Source of the DNA: Ephemerocybe angulata
Lineage: Eukaryota; Basidiomycota; Agaricomycetes; Agaricales; Psathyrellaceae
DNA: 64,000 nt
NCBI GenBank assembly: GCA_013368325.1
Contig: JAACJK010000001.1
Coordinates: 2,418,001 to 2,482,000 of the forward strand
Direction of reading: 5' to 3'
Each line of letters starts with the position of its first letter. Positions within the stretch are counted from its first letter, which is position 1. The notes beneath the pieces were generated by a model, which saw nothing but the letters and a program-made list of their open reading frames with translations, was not told the origin of the DNA and did not search any database. This document shows positions 44,547-55,639 of this stretch, in pieces. The position numbers and the translations under genes are program-made.

Positions 44547-47102
44547 TTACTGAGGGTTTTGCAGAACATACGTCGCCTGGATAGGTCGATGATCAGTGCA
44601 AGGAATAAAATTGCTCACCGTTCGGACAGAGGCGGATGCGACCCCTGTGCGAGATATCGCAATACGGTCTATTATGGATCTTTGCAGAACCGAGTCCTCA
44701 CCCTTTTCTTTGACAGTGTACGACTCTTCCAAGGCATTAGGATGTTGTGTAGCCCAAACATCTAAGCCGTCGAGATGCTCTAGGAAAGAGGAGTACAGTG
44801 CTCTAGTTGCCGAGTGTGTCCGGAAAGGCGCCGTAGTTTCAGAGTGGAAGAGGGTGGTGTTGAGGTCGCCGATGACTGTCCACGATTCCCTAGCTTCTTC
44901 GCAAAGTTCGGTGATCGTCGGCCAAAAAAGGTGGTTATTGTTCGGGGAGATCCCCGGATCCCAGGGTGCGTATACGCCAGACAGTCGATGTTTTGTTGAT
45001 TCCCCATTATGAAGGGGAATAACGAGGTCAATGACAACAGCGTGGCCTTCAAGCTGGCGGGGCGTGGGCAAACGAACAGTTTGGAACATCCCGTTCTTGA
45101 CGCCGACGATAACACCCCACTTGGCGGGACTTTCTTGACCTTCGACAGTCGGTAAACCTGGTGCTTCGAAGCAAGTATAGCCTCTCAGGTTCAGTCGGGA
45201 TGCAACAGGACGACTAGACTTGGTTTCACCTAATACAAATACATGTGGATTGTGAGTAGTAATGAGTTTACGAACGGCTGCAATCTTCATATGATCGGCA
45301 AGGCCATTCGTATTAAGAGATAGAGTATGAAAAGCAAATGGAGGTGATGCAGAAACAAAATATGGAAAGAAAGAACAAAAGAAGAAAATAATAAAGAGCA
45401 AGGTTTGAAATTTAGAAGGTGATGAGTAGGGGCCACGAGAACGTGAGAAAGGAGCCTTAAGAGGACGACGTCCGGTTACGAGGCATCCTAAGAAAGAAAA
45501 GACATAAGGAACAGATAAAAGAAAGAAAAGAAACTGGCGGAAAGCAATGGAAAAGCGCAATTCGAGACATACCGAAGGTGCCCCCGTATCATCGACCAAC
45601 ATACCACGCTCCACTTGGTCAGCTTCCTGTTCATCATCGTCTCCCTGAGGCGTAGTCGTCATAAGGGGAGGTGGTAGTGATTGACTGGATAGTGAGGGAG
45701 AGGAGGGTGGGGGAAAATCCATCATACCCATCTGCATCTTCATGTCGTCCGGGAGCTTCATTTGGAAGTAGACTTGAATGTTGTTCAACTGTTCTTGCAA
45801 CCTATCATGCTTCGCTTGTTCTTCTCGAAGTTGAGTATTGAGATCGTTTCGCTGCTGAAGGATTTGGTTTTGGATCTCCGGTGACGGCATGACGGGAATC
45901 ATCATCATCATGAGGTTGGTGTTGGTAGAGAGATTGTCAATCCGGGATTGCGAAGCGTTGACTTGGGAGAGAAGAGAGTTATAAAGGAACATGGCACCCT
46001 CCTGTTTATCCTTCTCCGATCGGAATGTCATCAACTCCCGGGTAAGTTGGGTGTATTGTTCTGCGAGGGTGGAGACAACGCCATGGACCGAAGAAAGCTC
46101 GCCTTGAAGTCGGTGAATGTGAGATTCTGTTTGGGCATGGTGGACGTTGGTCTCCTGCGTCGACCGATCCCGGAAAGCGAACTCTGATAGACCAGCACAA
46201 TTAAGGGAGTAGAGGAGGCGAGGATCGCTGGGGACATGTCCAGGCGGAAGTCGACGGGGATCAAAGGCAAGGCAGGGGTCATCAAGGAAGGCCTGGACAA
46301 TACTCGGGTGAGAAAGAACGGCGCAGTAGACATTATCGTTGTCGCAGAGCCGGCTCCAACGAAGAGCGTCGTCACCGTAAGTCCGTGTGATATAGGCATC
46401 CAGGATGTTTCTGGCCATGGGAATCTCGCCGACGTTGTTGACAGTGACTTCAAGAGGGTATGTAGGGATTATAAACCGGTCCTGGCCTCGTTGGTGGGTG
46501 AAACCAGGGAAGAAGGGAGGGTTGTCGCGAAGCTTCTGACAGACATCGTCATCTAGGAAGACGTACCAAACTTTCCTGGCCTTCTCGTTAGTCCAGGTCG
46601 CCTGAACTCGATACTGGTGGGACTTGAAGGTCGAGTCCATCTTGGACTTGAAGGCGTCCAGCGATTGGTTCGGTGTTTCGAGCCTAAACACCGCCATCCT
46701 TGTCTTGTCCCATCCCGAAGTGACTTTCATCTCGACCTTCACACCCTTCTCGTCCTTCCAAACGCCATTCAGATAGTCTATAAGGTTGTAGAGGATGTCG
46801 GGCCGGATCTCGTTAGGCTGCGAGACAGCGAGGAAGGCGAAGTCGATTGGGTTTTGGGTAGCGCTCCACTCCTGGCACGGTTTTGCTACGAGCCTGATTC
46901 GTTCGGTTTCATTGAACTTCTTGACCAAGTTATTGAGGTGCTGGAAGGCAGATCCCGGAGCAGAGTGATCCAGGTGTTTCACAATGAGTTCGAGACCGGA
47001 GAAGGCAGCGCTGGAGAGCGATGTGGTTGTTGAATCAATCTTCTCGGCACGTTCGGATGTCTGAGGCGGTGGTTTATAATTTTTGTCAAATTTGAAGGAC
47101 AT
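44547..47102 (-). CDS. LINE ORF: coiled-coil region and APE-type endonuclease
   Basis: 851 codons. Residues 1 to about 330 form an unassigned N-terminal domain (SALSSAAFSGLELIVKHLDH near the start). Residues about 330-480 are coiled coil (LREEQAKHDRLQEQLNNIQV). Two hydrophobic stretches (FLFFLLSVPYVFSFLGCL and TLLFIIFFFCSFFPYF) lie in a pyrimidine-rich zone that could be an intron or the ORF1/ORF2 junction. The last 230 residues are the endonuclease: SLNTNGL, VFVLGETKSS (catalytic Glu), WTVIGDLNTT (Asp-x-Asn), SIIDRIAIS and PCTDHRPIQ (Asp-His). All key residues are present. It nicks target DNA to prime reverse transcription (family knowledge). Confidence 0.85.
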   Translation of the reverse strand: MSFKFDKNYKPPPQTSERAEKIDSTTTSLSSAAFSGLELIVKHLDHSAPGSAFQHLNNLVKKFNETERIRLVAKPCQEWSATQNPIDFAFLAVSQPNEIRPDILYNLIDYLNGVWKDEKGVKVEMKVTSGWDKTRMAVFRLETPNQSLDAFKSKMDSTFKSHQYRVQATWTNEKARKVWYVFLDDDVCQKLRDNPPFFPGFTHQRGQDRFIIPTYPLEVTVNNVGEIPMARNILDAYITRTYGDDALRWSRLCDNDNVYCAVLSHPSIVQAFLDDPCLAFDPRRLPPGHVPSDPRLLYSLNCAGLSEFAFRDRSTQETNVHHAQTESHIHRLQGELSSVHGVVSTLAEQYTQLTRELMTFRSEKDKQEGAMFLYNSLLSQVNASQSRIDNLSTNTNLMMMMIPVMPSPEIQNQILQQRNDLNTQLREEQAKHDRLQEQLNNIQVYFQMKLPDDMKMQMGMMDFPPPSSPSLSSQSLPPPLMTTTPQGDDDEQEADQVERGMLVDDTGAPSVCLELRFSIAFRQFLFFLLSVPYVFSFLGCLVTGRRPLKAPFSRSRGPYSSPSKFQTLLFIIFFFCSFFPYFVSASPPFAFHTLSLNTNGLADHMKIAAVRKLITTHNPHVFVLGETKSSRPVASRLNLRGYTCFEAPGLPTVEGQESPAKWGVIVGVKNGMFQTVRLPTPRQLEGHAVVIDLVIPLHNGESTKHRLSGVYAPWDPGISPNNNHLFWPTITELCEEARESWTVIGDLNTTLFHSETTAPFRTHSATRALYSSFLEHLDGLDVWATQHPNALEESYTVKEKGEDSVLQRSIIDRIAISRTGVASASVRTVSNFIPCTDHRPIQATYVLQNPQ

Positions 47103-47170
47103 CGTGGTTTAGGGAAGAGTTAAGAGGGCAGAATTAAGATTTGAGACAGTATAGGTAAAGTTTAGGACAT

Positions 47171-47199
47171 TGGTGGTGGTGGTGGTGGTGGTGGTGGTG
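47171..47199. repeat. (TGG)n microsatellite between LINE and COX11
   Basis: Nearly ten TGG units. It sits at the presumed 5' edge of the LINE and about 85 bases upstream of the COX11 start. Confidence 0.85.
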
Positions 47200-47284
47200 A
47201 ACCGCCGCCTCGGCCCTCGAGATCAGCCCAGGCACGTGCCGGAAAAGCCATAATTGCCGCAACCGTAGCGCCGGTGCCGTTCGA

Positions 47285-48370
47285 ATGTCTTTTCTCCGTC
47301 CACTATCCAGGTCCCTGCTTAGCCAGGCCCTGAAGCAGCAGAGGGCCTGCCATACAATCTCACAACCATGTCGAAGCTTTAACAGACAGCCCTCAGTATT
47401 CGATTCGCACCGGAATACTTTGCAGCGGCAATGGCGGCGGTACTCGACAGAAGTACCCAAAGCGCCGACGGAGGGGCCACAGGCTGCCAGGGTCCCACCT
47501 AGGAGACCTGGAAATGGGAAGACGCGAGAACAGATGTACAAGGAGAAGAATAGGGCTCTCCTCATGTACTCCTCCGCCGTCGTACGTCGCAACACACATT
47601 CTCCTTCGGAAACCAGCCAACCAAGGACATTCCGCAGATCCTCTTCGCGGTAGGCGCGAGCTACGCTGCCGTGCCTCTCTACCGCATGTTCTGCGCCGCA
47701 ACCGGCTTTGCAGGCACCCCCAAAGTCGGCATGGGTCGCTTCGAACCCGAGCGCCTCGTCCCTGTCGAGAACGCGCGCAGGATCAAGGTCCACTTCAACG
47801 CGGACAAGAGCGAACAACTGCCGTGGAAGTTCACCCCGCAGCAGAAGTTTGTCAGTGTGCTCCCCGGTGAGACGAGTCTCGCGTTCTACACTGCGAAGAA
47901 CTCGTCGGAGCAGGATATCATTGGGATTGCGACATATAATGTTACCCCGGATCGGGTACGTGCTTCGCTCGGAACAGTCGTGACGATTGCTGACTGCGGT
48001 TGTGTAGATTGCACCGTATTTCTCCAAAGTAGAATGCTTCTGCTTTGAAGAGCAGAGGCTTCTTGCAGGAGAAGAAGTCGACATGCCCCTCCTCTTCTTC
48101 ATTGACAAAGACATCCTGGACGACCCTGCCTGCCGAAACGTCGACGACGTCGTTCTGTCATATACATTCTTCCGGTGCGTTTCCCTGCCCATTTTGAAAT
48201 CGTATCCACGCTAAACTGTTTACAGAGCGAGGCGTAATAAGTACGGTCACCTCGAACCTGACGCAGCAGAAGACGTAGTCCAAAACTCGATGGGATGGAG
48301 TCAATATGAACACGCCCCTAAGCGAGATGGGGACTCCTCAGCACAATCCAAGCCGGAGGCGTCCTCATAA
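47285..48370 (+). CDS. COX11: Cytochrome c oxidase assembly protein Cox11
   Basis: Inner-membrane copper chaperone that helps form the CuB site of Cox1. Exons 47285-47581, 47638-47955, 48008-48174 and 48226-48370 give 308 residues. A basic presequence (MSFLRPLSRSLLSQALKQQR) precedes the single membrane helix LLMYSSAVILFAVGASYAAV, created by splicing exons 1 and 2. Then come PLYRMFCAATGFAGTP and the copper-binding KVECFCFEEQ (CFCF), followed by PLLFFIDKDILDDP and VVLSYTFFRAR. The C-terminal 30 residues are polar. Identification is certain. The LINE element begins close upstream, so the promoter is confined to about 120-180 bases unless it lies within the LINE. Confidence 0.96.
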
Positions 48371-48499
48371 CTGACATTCTATCGATATTAACCATTCATC
48401 CTAAGAATAATTTACACTAGATGATAATACATCACATCACTGCTCGAGTGTCCATGGGTAACTAACGTTTGGCTGTCGCTTGTTCGCCGTCCAGGTACT

Positions 48500-51400
48500 C
48501 TACTCTGGCTCTATCTCAGCATCCCCCTCCGGACTCTTCTCTAATGGACGCTTCAATGGACGCGGCTTTGGGCGTGGTCTAAGTTCGACTTTAAGAGGAA
48601 CCTCGACATCAACCGTCCCATCCCCAGTTTCGTCAAACTCGGATCCCGAGTCTTCATCCGATTCATTAGGTGTCGAAGCCTTCTTCTTCCCCCTCCTTTT
48701 CGCAGCACCGGCTTTCTTCCTAGGCGCTGTCTTCCGCTTGTTAGTCGAACTGGTCTCAATACCAGCCTCACCAGCCTCATCGCCTTCCGCTGCCATAGAC
48801 TTTGCTTTAGCTTTTCCCTTCCTCTTCGTCCCAGCAGCTCCCGCTGTAGCCTTCCGCTTCTTTTTCGCAGGAGGTCCCTCCCTCTCTTCACCGTCGTCGT
48901 CTTCCTTCGCTTCTACAGCAGCACTCTGCTCCCTAGACGCCCCCGCCCTCCTCTTCCTGAAGTCCTTGACAACCTCCTGCAATCGCTTACTCGCATACGC
49001 CTGCCTCTGCCTAGGCGCCATCGTCCCACTGCCCCCACCCACACCCAAAAAGTCATTCAAATTACTCTGCTGGTTTACCGCATTCACCTGCTTCCTCTTA
49101 TTCATCTTCTGGATAATGGGCAACAGTAAATCATCCACCTTCGCCTGCGGCCACGACAGCTCCGCATTAAAGAACCCTCTGAGTCCATCCAGATCCGGCA
49201 GCCCCCACTTGAACGGCTCCTCCGAGCTATCAACCGCAGGGTGATAATACGCATCCCGCACGACAGTGTTCGGCCAGTCCGATGCCAGGTAAAGATCCTT
49301 CACAAATTTCTTCTTGAACATCTTCTTGAACTTGCTGGGCTGCCCACTCTCGTCCTTGTCCTTCCCACTCTGCACTTTCGCCCACCACTCTCTGAACCTC
49401 CAGAGCCCATCCTTGCCTGGAAAATCTTTCAAGAGTTCCATCGCAACGACTGGGCCAACACCTGGCAGGCCTTCCGTGTAGTCGCTGCCAAGGAGGTACG
49501 CGAGTTGTACGAGGGTATCTCGGTCCAAGCCGAGCTCACGCTCGAGGTCGGCGGAGAGGAAGCACTCCACGGTCTTGGATTGGTTGAACATATTCTTGAA
49601 GACGCGCGCAGCCCCAAAGAGGAAGACATCGCTATCGTCGGTGATGACACCATCCACGAGTCCCAGCGTGACGAGCTCGGCGCATTGAGCTTCAGCTTCC
49701 ATTGGGGCGGTGATGTACGGTATGCCGAAGAGTCTCAGCATCGTCTGGCAAGGCGCTTGGTCAGACGAAGCCAATCACACATGTGTCGTCGACTCGACTC
49801 ACCATAATTTGACTAATCATCTGCTGATTCACATCCTCCGCATCCCTCATCGCAGCCTTCTTCTGCTGGTTCAGCACCATGATCTCATCGTCGATCTCCT
49901 TCCGCACTTGGTGCAGATCGCGCCCCTTCACTTGCGACAGGAAGTTCGCGAATTCGCCCTCCTCTGCATGGGGGTCCATCTCCGCTGCAGCATCGAAGTC
50001 TTGATGCTCGGCGTCCTGCTGTTGCTGTTCCTGCTCCATGTCGAGGTCTGGCGAGGGGGCTCTGGGAGGTGCATAGGGTGAAGGTGGCGAGGGTGAACGA
50101 GATGCGGGTATGAAGAGATCATTGTCAGTCAAGGTGATTTTCGGAGCGGGGACACTTGTGGTTGGATTCGGCGAATGATGCTCAAATACAGCTGGGTCCA
50201 TCGGCGAAGACGCCAATGGAACTGCGGGTGGCCGAACTGGAACCTGCTCCATGTCCGAATCAGAGTCATCGATATCGATGGGCGGCGGCGGGGTCGTAGG
50301 TTTGGAAGAGCCAGTAGACGGTGCTCGTGTAGTGGCAGGACCGGGTGTCAGCAAGCCTGACGGTTCGAACTTGCTGGACATTGTGACACTTCCTCCCGTA
50401 GGTGACGGCTCTGCTGCTGGGCTGGGTACTCGCCGAGGTTGATTGTCATCGGTCAGGGAAAACAGACCCTCCTCTTGTACAGGAGCATTCGATGAGGGCG
50501 AGAATACTGTTGCGGAGGCAGCGGCAGGCGGAAGGGTAGGGGTAACGACGCGAGTCGGCTCAAACACACTATCCGTGGTAAAGCTCCCTCCCATAGGTGA
50601 CCGCTCTCCAGTCGGAAGAGGGTGTTCGAGCGTCTCCGTAGATATTTCGTCATTGCCCATCTCAATCACCACACTCCTCTCCCGTGACGCAGTTGTAGGC
50701 GTCCCAACTGCAGAATCCATCTTGATATCCACCGGCTCCATATCCTCGTCCGACTCTGATTCTCCTTGAACGGCCGCAGGCTGCGACTTGTTCATCAGCA
50801 ACGACGGCCTCCCAAACATCGATTTCGGCGTCGAACCCGAATCCGTGGCCTTGCGTCGAGACTGGGGTGTGTGATGAGAGTGCGCAAATGTAAGGGCCGT
50901 GGAGAGCCTATTAGGCGTCTCGTACATATCCTCCCATTCATCGGAAGGAGTTGGAGATGCTGCCCTGGCAGCAGTGCTCATCCTCCTGTCAGGTGTTCGG
51001 GGATGCGAGTCTATGGTCACGGCACTCGAGGAGGCGAGAGGGCCTCTCGAAGATGATTGTTTCGTTTGGTCAAGTGAAGCTTGGATGGCGAACGCGAGGC
51101 TTTCATCATCTTCCTCATCTTGGTCTACGGCCATTTGGAGTAGTTCATCGTCGGAGAGGTCGCTGTCGTTCATCTCGAATAGAGGGTTTGCTCTACGTTT
51201 GCGTATGATGGGACGACGGGAAATGGGCTCGAGGCCTTTGTCCGTGTTACGATTTGAGATGGCGGAGAGAGCGTTACCGCGTTGGTATTCCTGGAGGTCG
51301 GGGTCCATGATGTCTGCAGGCGGTCTATGCAAGTTTTAGTCTTTCTGCCCGCGAGTATGATATTGCTACGCACACTTCAACCTCCTCCATATCCGCATCC

Positions 51401-52622
51401 TCGTCCTCTTCAGACTCCTCTTCCTTCGGATCCTGGTCAATCTCTATAGGTTTCTCTCGACTCGTTCCAGTTGTGTCCTTCACACCGAGGATCCAGCCCC
51501 CGGAGCCATCATCGTTCTTCACGAGAACGTACTCCTTGTTCCGTTCGCTTGCAATACGAACAGGAATGGATATGTGAGCACTGCCAATCGTATCAGTAGT
51601 GACCAGAAGCTGCTGCGTCAACGTGTTCCGCTGCTTGAGATTCAGGATCTGTTGCTTCGAGAAGTCGAGTGGTGTACGCGAATGCTTTAGCATCTTTTGC
51701 AGTCGAGCGAAAGACGTCTGGCGAGATTTGAGGCGAAGGTCGCCAATGATTTCGTACTGAACCTCCGTTGGGAGTTCGCGAAACGCTGGGGAATTGACGT
51801 CGAAGTCTTCAGGCCGCATGTCCTCTATGAATTCCCTCAGCTCCTCCTCAGTCGCCAACCGCGGGTCAGGTGCCGATGCTTGCGTGAGCCTGCCCACAAC
51901 GGAGCCCATGTCAACTTCGGGGAGCTTATACGGGTCGTGGTCGTGGAATTTTCCCTTCTTCTTCGTGCTGGATGACGGGGTTGGGGCTTTCCGTTTAACA
52001 GGGGTCTTGGGAGCAGAGCCATCTATGTCCTCGAGGTACACGGTATTCGGGTTGTCCAATGGTGTAAGGTCAACTTCCTTTTCCTTCCCTTTTGACGCCC
52101 TGCCGAATGCTTCAGATGCTGTTGCAGCAGTTGGAATATAACACCACGCACTGTTTGACTGCTTCCCGGCGAAGCTGAGCAGCGAGCAGCCTCTCAGCCA
52201 GTTTCGCATGGCTAACGGCTGCGCCAGATTTCTTCTTCCTGCGCTCATTCTGTGGCCTAGTCAGTTTTGAGAAATCCTATAATATGAGAGCATACGCACT
52301 AGTGTCGACCTCTTCAACGCTGGAGCCCCTCCATCGAACACAAACACTGGCTTTATGCCATAGAACAGCAGCTTGGTGATCCTCCGGAGGAAACCCAAGA
52401 CGTGGGCATTCGTCAAGGCACGACCTTCTTTGTCTCGCATGGTGGCTTGGAACTGATATATCCAGATACTAGAGTCGATAGCCATAACCTTGCCTTCCAT
52501 CGTTTCCAACCTGAGAACCGGGATTGGCGTCAAAACGGTCAGAATATGGTATAGAGCTGAATTGCGCACATTACTGGACGCCCCACGGGCGTTAACAGAC
52601 TCCATAGCGACTTTACACCCAT
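48500..52622 (-). CDS. RAD2: Nucleotide-excision-repair endonuclease Rad2/XPG
   Basis: Structure-specific 3' endonuclease of nucleotide excision repair. Six exons (52570-52622, 52300-52510, 52152-52249, 51374-52099, 49803-51324, 48500-49744) encode 1284 residues, close to human XPG in size. XPG_N: MGVKSLWSLLTPVGRPV, GKVMAIDSSIWIYQFQATMR and KPVFVFDGGAPALKR. A long acidic spacer of about 600 residues follows, including KSRQTSFARLQKML and an UIM-like ESLAFAIQASLDQ. XPG_I: LFGIPYITAPMEAEAQCAEL and VITDDSDVFLFGA. The helix-hairpin-helix is LLGSDYTEGLPGVGPVVAME. The C-terminus is basic with nuclear-localisation-type runs. All catalytic acidic motifs are present. It diverges from the carnitine acyltransferase gene and converges with COX11. 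Confidence 0.94.
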
Positions 52623-52953
52623 TAATCACCTCAAAGAATGCACGAAGTGGAGAGGTGGAGAATTATCGTTCAGTGGACCATGGTGGTCAAGAGTCAAGTC
52701 ATGTTTAGCGCGGAGCCGTTGTTCGACTGTCATAGATAAGATTAGATTTCGGTGACTAAGGGATCGGAAAGGTTGGCCACCGTTCCGAACAGCGTCAAGC
52801 TCTTTCTCACCTCCGTCAACAAGCGCGCTCCAATATGCACGGAGCATATCGGCTCTGAGCGCTGAATTCACTCCCTTTACCTTGTACCCCCACCTTGAAA
52901 TGGTCAGGATCAACCTGAGGCCGCGTTTATTCCTGTCCGCCAACACCAGCACA
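52623..52953. promoter_or_regulatory. Divergent promoter region, RAD2 and carnitine acyltransferase
   Basis: 331 bases between the chosen starts. In-frame ATGs for the acyltransferase at 52882 and 52900 would shorten it. Confidence 0.5.
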
Positions 52954-55286
52954 ATGTCGTCGCGGTCCACGTCGACAACCGCCGCACCCTCGACCCCAAA
53001 GCCAAAGCCGGTCCACATGCCTCGGCTTCCCGTTCCAGAATTGAGCAAGACCCTCGACAAATATATCGCCTCGCTGGAACCATTTCTTCGTGAAGATGAA
53101 AAGCGCGGCGGAATGTCATACCAATCCGGGCTCTCTCTTCGCAAAAAGTGGGCCAACGAATTCGAGACTGGGATTGGAAAGGTTCTTCAGGATCGACTAG
53201 TAGGTACATATTACCTTTCTCTCAACCCAATGCCCCGTCTTACCGCTCTTTCAGCACTTGATAGGGCTTCACCAAACAACTGGCTAGATGATAACTTCTG
53301 GCTTAATAAAGCTTACCTCGAGTGGAGGGCACCACTGCTCGTCAACTCAAACTGGTGGCTCGCATTCTTCGAGGATGATATGATGCCCGCTAGCGCACTG
53401 AAAGGCGAAACGAACAACAATCGCGCAGGGACGACATTCTGGCAGCTTCGCCGTGCAGCATGGCTTGTTTGGCGAACTCTGGACTTCAAGGACAAGCTTG
53501 ATACGAAAGAGCTCCATCCAGATACCACAAGGGCAGGTGAGCTAAACGTTTGCAATTCTATACCCCTGCTGACCACCTCGGTAGGAATATGGTTCCGCAA
53601 TAGCACCTCAAAACTGTTCAACCTTGGCCGAATACCAGAGTTGTTCTGCGATACCCTTTCCACTTTACCTGAATCGCAAACCAAAGACGCTCGATCTCTC
53701 CTCGTTATGGTCCATGGCTGGTCCTATGCAGTACCCGTTTACTACCCTCCTACATCCCCCGATGCTCCACCCGTCCTGATGTCCCCTCGCCACATCGAAG
53801 CTCGGTTACGGTCTGTCGTCCTCGACGTTGAAGAAAGACTAGCCAACGGAGAAGCTCCAGTTCCAATCGGTACCCTGAGTGCAGACGACCGCGACAAATG
53901 GGCTACAGTGAGTTGCTTTCGATCCCATGCGACTTTACACGCTCACGTACCCGTGTCCTCAGAACCTGGATCACCTCCTCGAACTCCACCCCCAGAACAA
54001 AAAGTCGCACCAAGCCATGCTTCACAGCGTCATGGGCCTCAGCCTCGATCACACAACTTATTCGATTCCTCCTCCAGTCCCCTCTCGCAACCCCCCACCT
54101 CACTCAGTCCATCACCGCTCCCCAGCACAAACCTCCCTCGACTCGCACCTCCACACCATCCGCGCCACATCCCTCAACCTCCACAACCGCTTTTACGACA
54201 AAGCTTATACCCTCATTGTCGACCCTTCCACTCGTGCTGGTGCATCCGGAGAACATTCCTTCTGCGACGCTCTCGTCCCGAGCATCGTCGCGGAGTACAG
54301 CATTGTCCAAGGCGTCGAAATCGAGGAATTCGGCGAGAAGAATGCTAACCACCCCCAAGGCGTTGACACCTCCGAGCCAATGTGGGAACGCCTCGACTGG
54401 GTTGGTGACGAGTTTATCAAGCGCGAAAGCGTCGCGGCCCACCAGCGCGCAGTGAAAATCCTGGAAGACTCGGACGACAGTGTTCTCTGGTTCGACGACT
54501 ATGGCACGGACTGGATCAAGGCCATTGGGAATCACTCGCCAGACGCCTATATTCAGATGGTTCTCCAACTCGCGTGGTACAAGACCCGGGGCGAATTCAC
54601 GGCGACGTACGAGACCGTCCTCACTCGAATGTTCAAGAATGGCCGAACGGAGACTCTGCGAACGCTAACGAGCGATGCTCGCGACTGGGTGCTGAGTATG
54701 GTTACGCCAGGAGTTTCGGTGAGTCTTGTCGCCCTTTACCTATGAATTCTGACCTAACCGACCACGGCAGAACCAAGCACGCCTCAAAGCTCTCCAACGC
54801 GCGATTCAGACACATACCCGCCTCACACGCGAAGCCGCAACAGGCAGGGGAATTGACCGACACCTTATGGGCCTACAGCTCCTCCTTCGCCCTCCAAATG
54901 GCGAATCCGCGGACCTTTTTGAAGACGAGCTTTACAGCCGCAGCGCAAAGTGGAAGCTCAGTACGAGCGGGCTCAGCGCTGGTCATCTATTTAAGGGAAC
55001 TGGTTTCGGAGCTGCGTACGACGATGGTTATGGGATCAATTGTGAGCTGCCCGTGCATCATTCGGTTACACCTATGTACAAAAGGATGGCTAATGATTCT
55101 CAATGCGCCTCTTTAGATCTCGCTGCCCCGGATATGATCAAATTCGGCATTGAGTCCAAATTCCACAACCCGGCTACATCAACTGAGAATCTGAAGGCAG
55201 CTATTGTTGAAACTATGCTCGAAATGAAGCTTCTTTGCCTTGAGACTGAGGCTATCGCGTCTAGGGATATTACCAGTCATCTATAA
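52954..55286 (+). CDS. Carnitine O-acyltransferase (acetyltransferase type)
   Basis: Transfers acetyl or short acyl groups between CoA and carnitine, in peroxisomes or mitochondria. Exons 52954-53203, 53255-53536, 53585-53907, 53963-54718, 54771-55041 and 55117-55286 give 683 residues. Family marks: LPVPELSKTLDKYIASLEPF, NWLDDNFWLNKAYLEWRAPL, the catalytic histidine in RAGASGEHSFCDALVPSIVA, VLQLAWYKTRGEFTATYETV (substrate pocket), and near the C-terminus STSGLSAGHLFKGTGFGAAY then DDGYGINYLAAPDMIKFGI. No C-terminal SKL-type signal is present (ends ASRDITSHL). The N-terminus is Ser/Thr/Pro-rich and may be a targeting tail. The acetyl-specific assignment is likely but not proven. Confidence 0.92.
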
Positions 55287-55639
55287 GGATATTATAGACA
55301 TATATTAGATACAATAGCCATAGACCCTTGTACTTAATTCCAACTAGTGTTGCTTTCATCCTTACATGTCAGGTTTGTTTGGCTTTATGGGGTTTTCTGA
55401 GTTTACAACGTAGTTACTGGTGGTACAAAGTGGTGGTACAGGTAATGGCCATATAGCTAGGTGCTCTCCCCTTCTCCCAGCCACCCAGTCAGAGTAAATA
55501 CCTCAGCTCTCACAATGAAATAAATGTGAGCTCTCAAGCATAACTCTGACTAAAGGAAGTGGAAGAAGGATGGAGTCCCAGCTCCAGGTCAGCAAAACAC
55601 AGCAGAATCATAGCAGTACAGAGCAAAGATGATAGAAAC
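55287..55639. other. Convergent intergenic region, nothing recognised
   Basis: AT-rich 3' flanks of the acyltransferase and first helicase genes. Confidence 0.6.

Larger units (their letters stand above)
35888..47165 (-). mobile_element. Non-LTR retrotransposon (LINE), split by a DNA transposon
   Basis: Reading on the minus strand: a coiled-coil ORF1-like region, an APE-type endonuclease, a linker and a reverse transcriptase. The outer limits are tentative: GACATT occurs at 35882-35887 and at 47166-47171 and could be a short target-site duplication. At the presumed 3' end a 10-base unit AATATCGTTT is present twice in tandem (about 35891-35912). The element lies between the F-box-like gene and COX11. 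Confidence 0.7.

Noticed and set aside
47134..48192. A 352-codon minus-strand frame with a run of histidines
   Set aside because: It lies opposite COX11 and the TGG repeat; the His run is only the repeat read backwards. COX11 has clear homology and splice sites.
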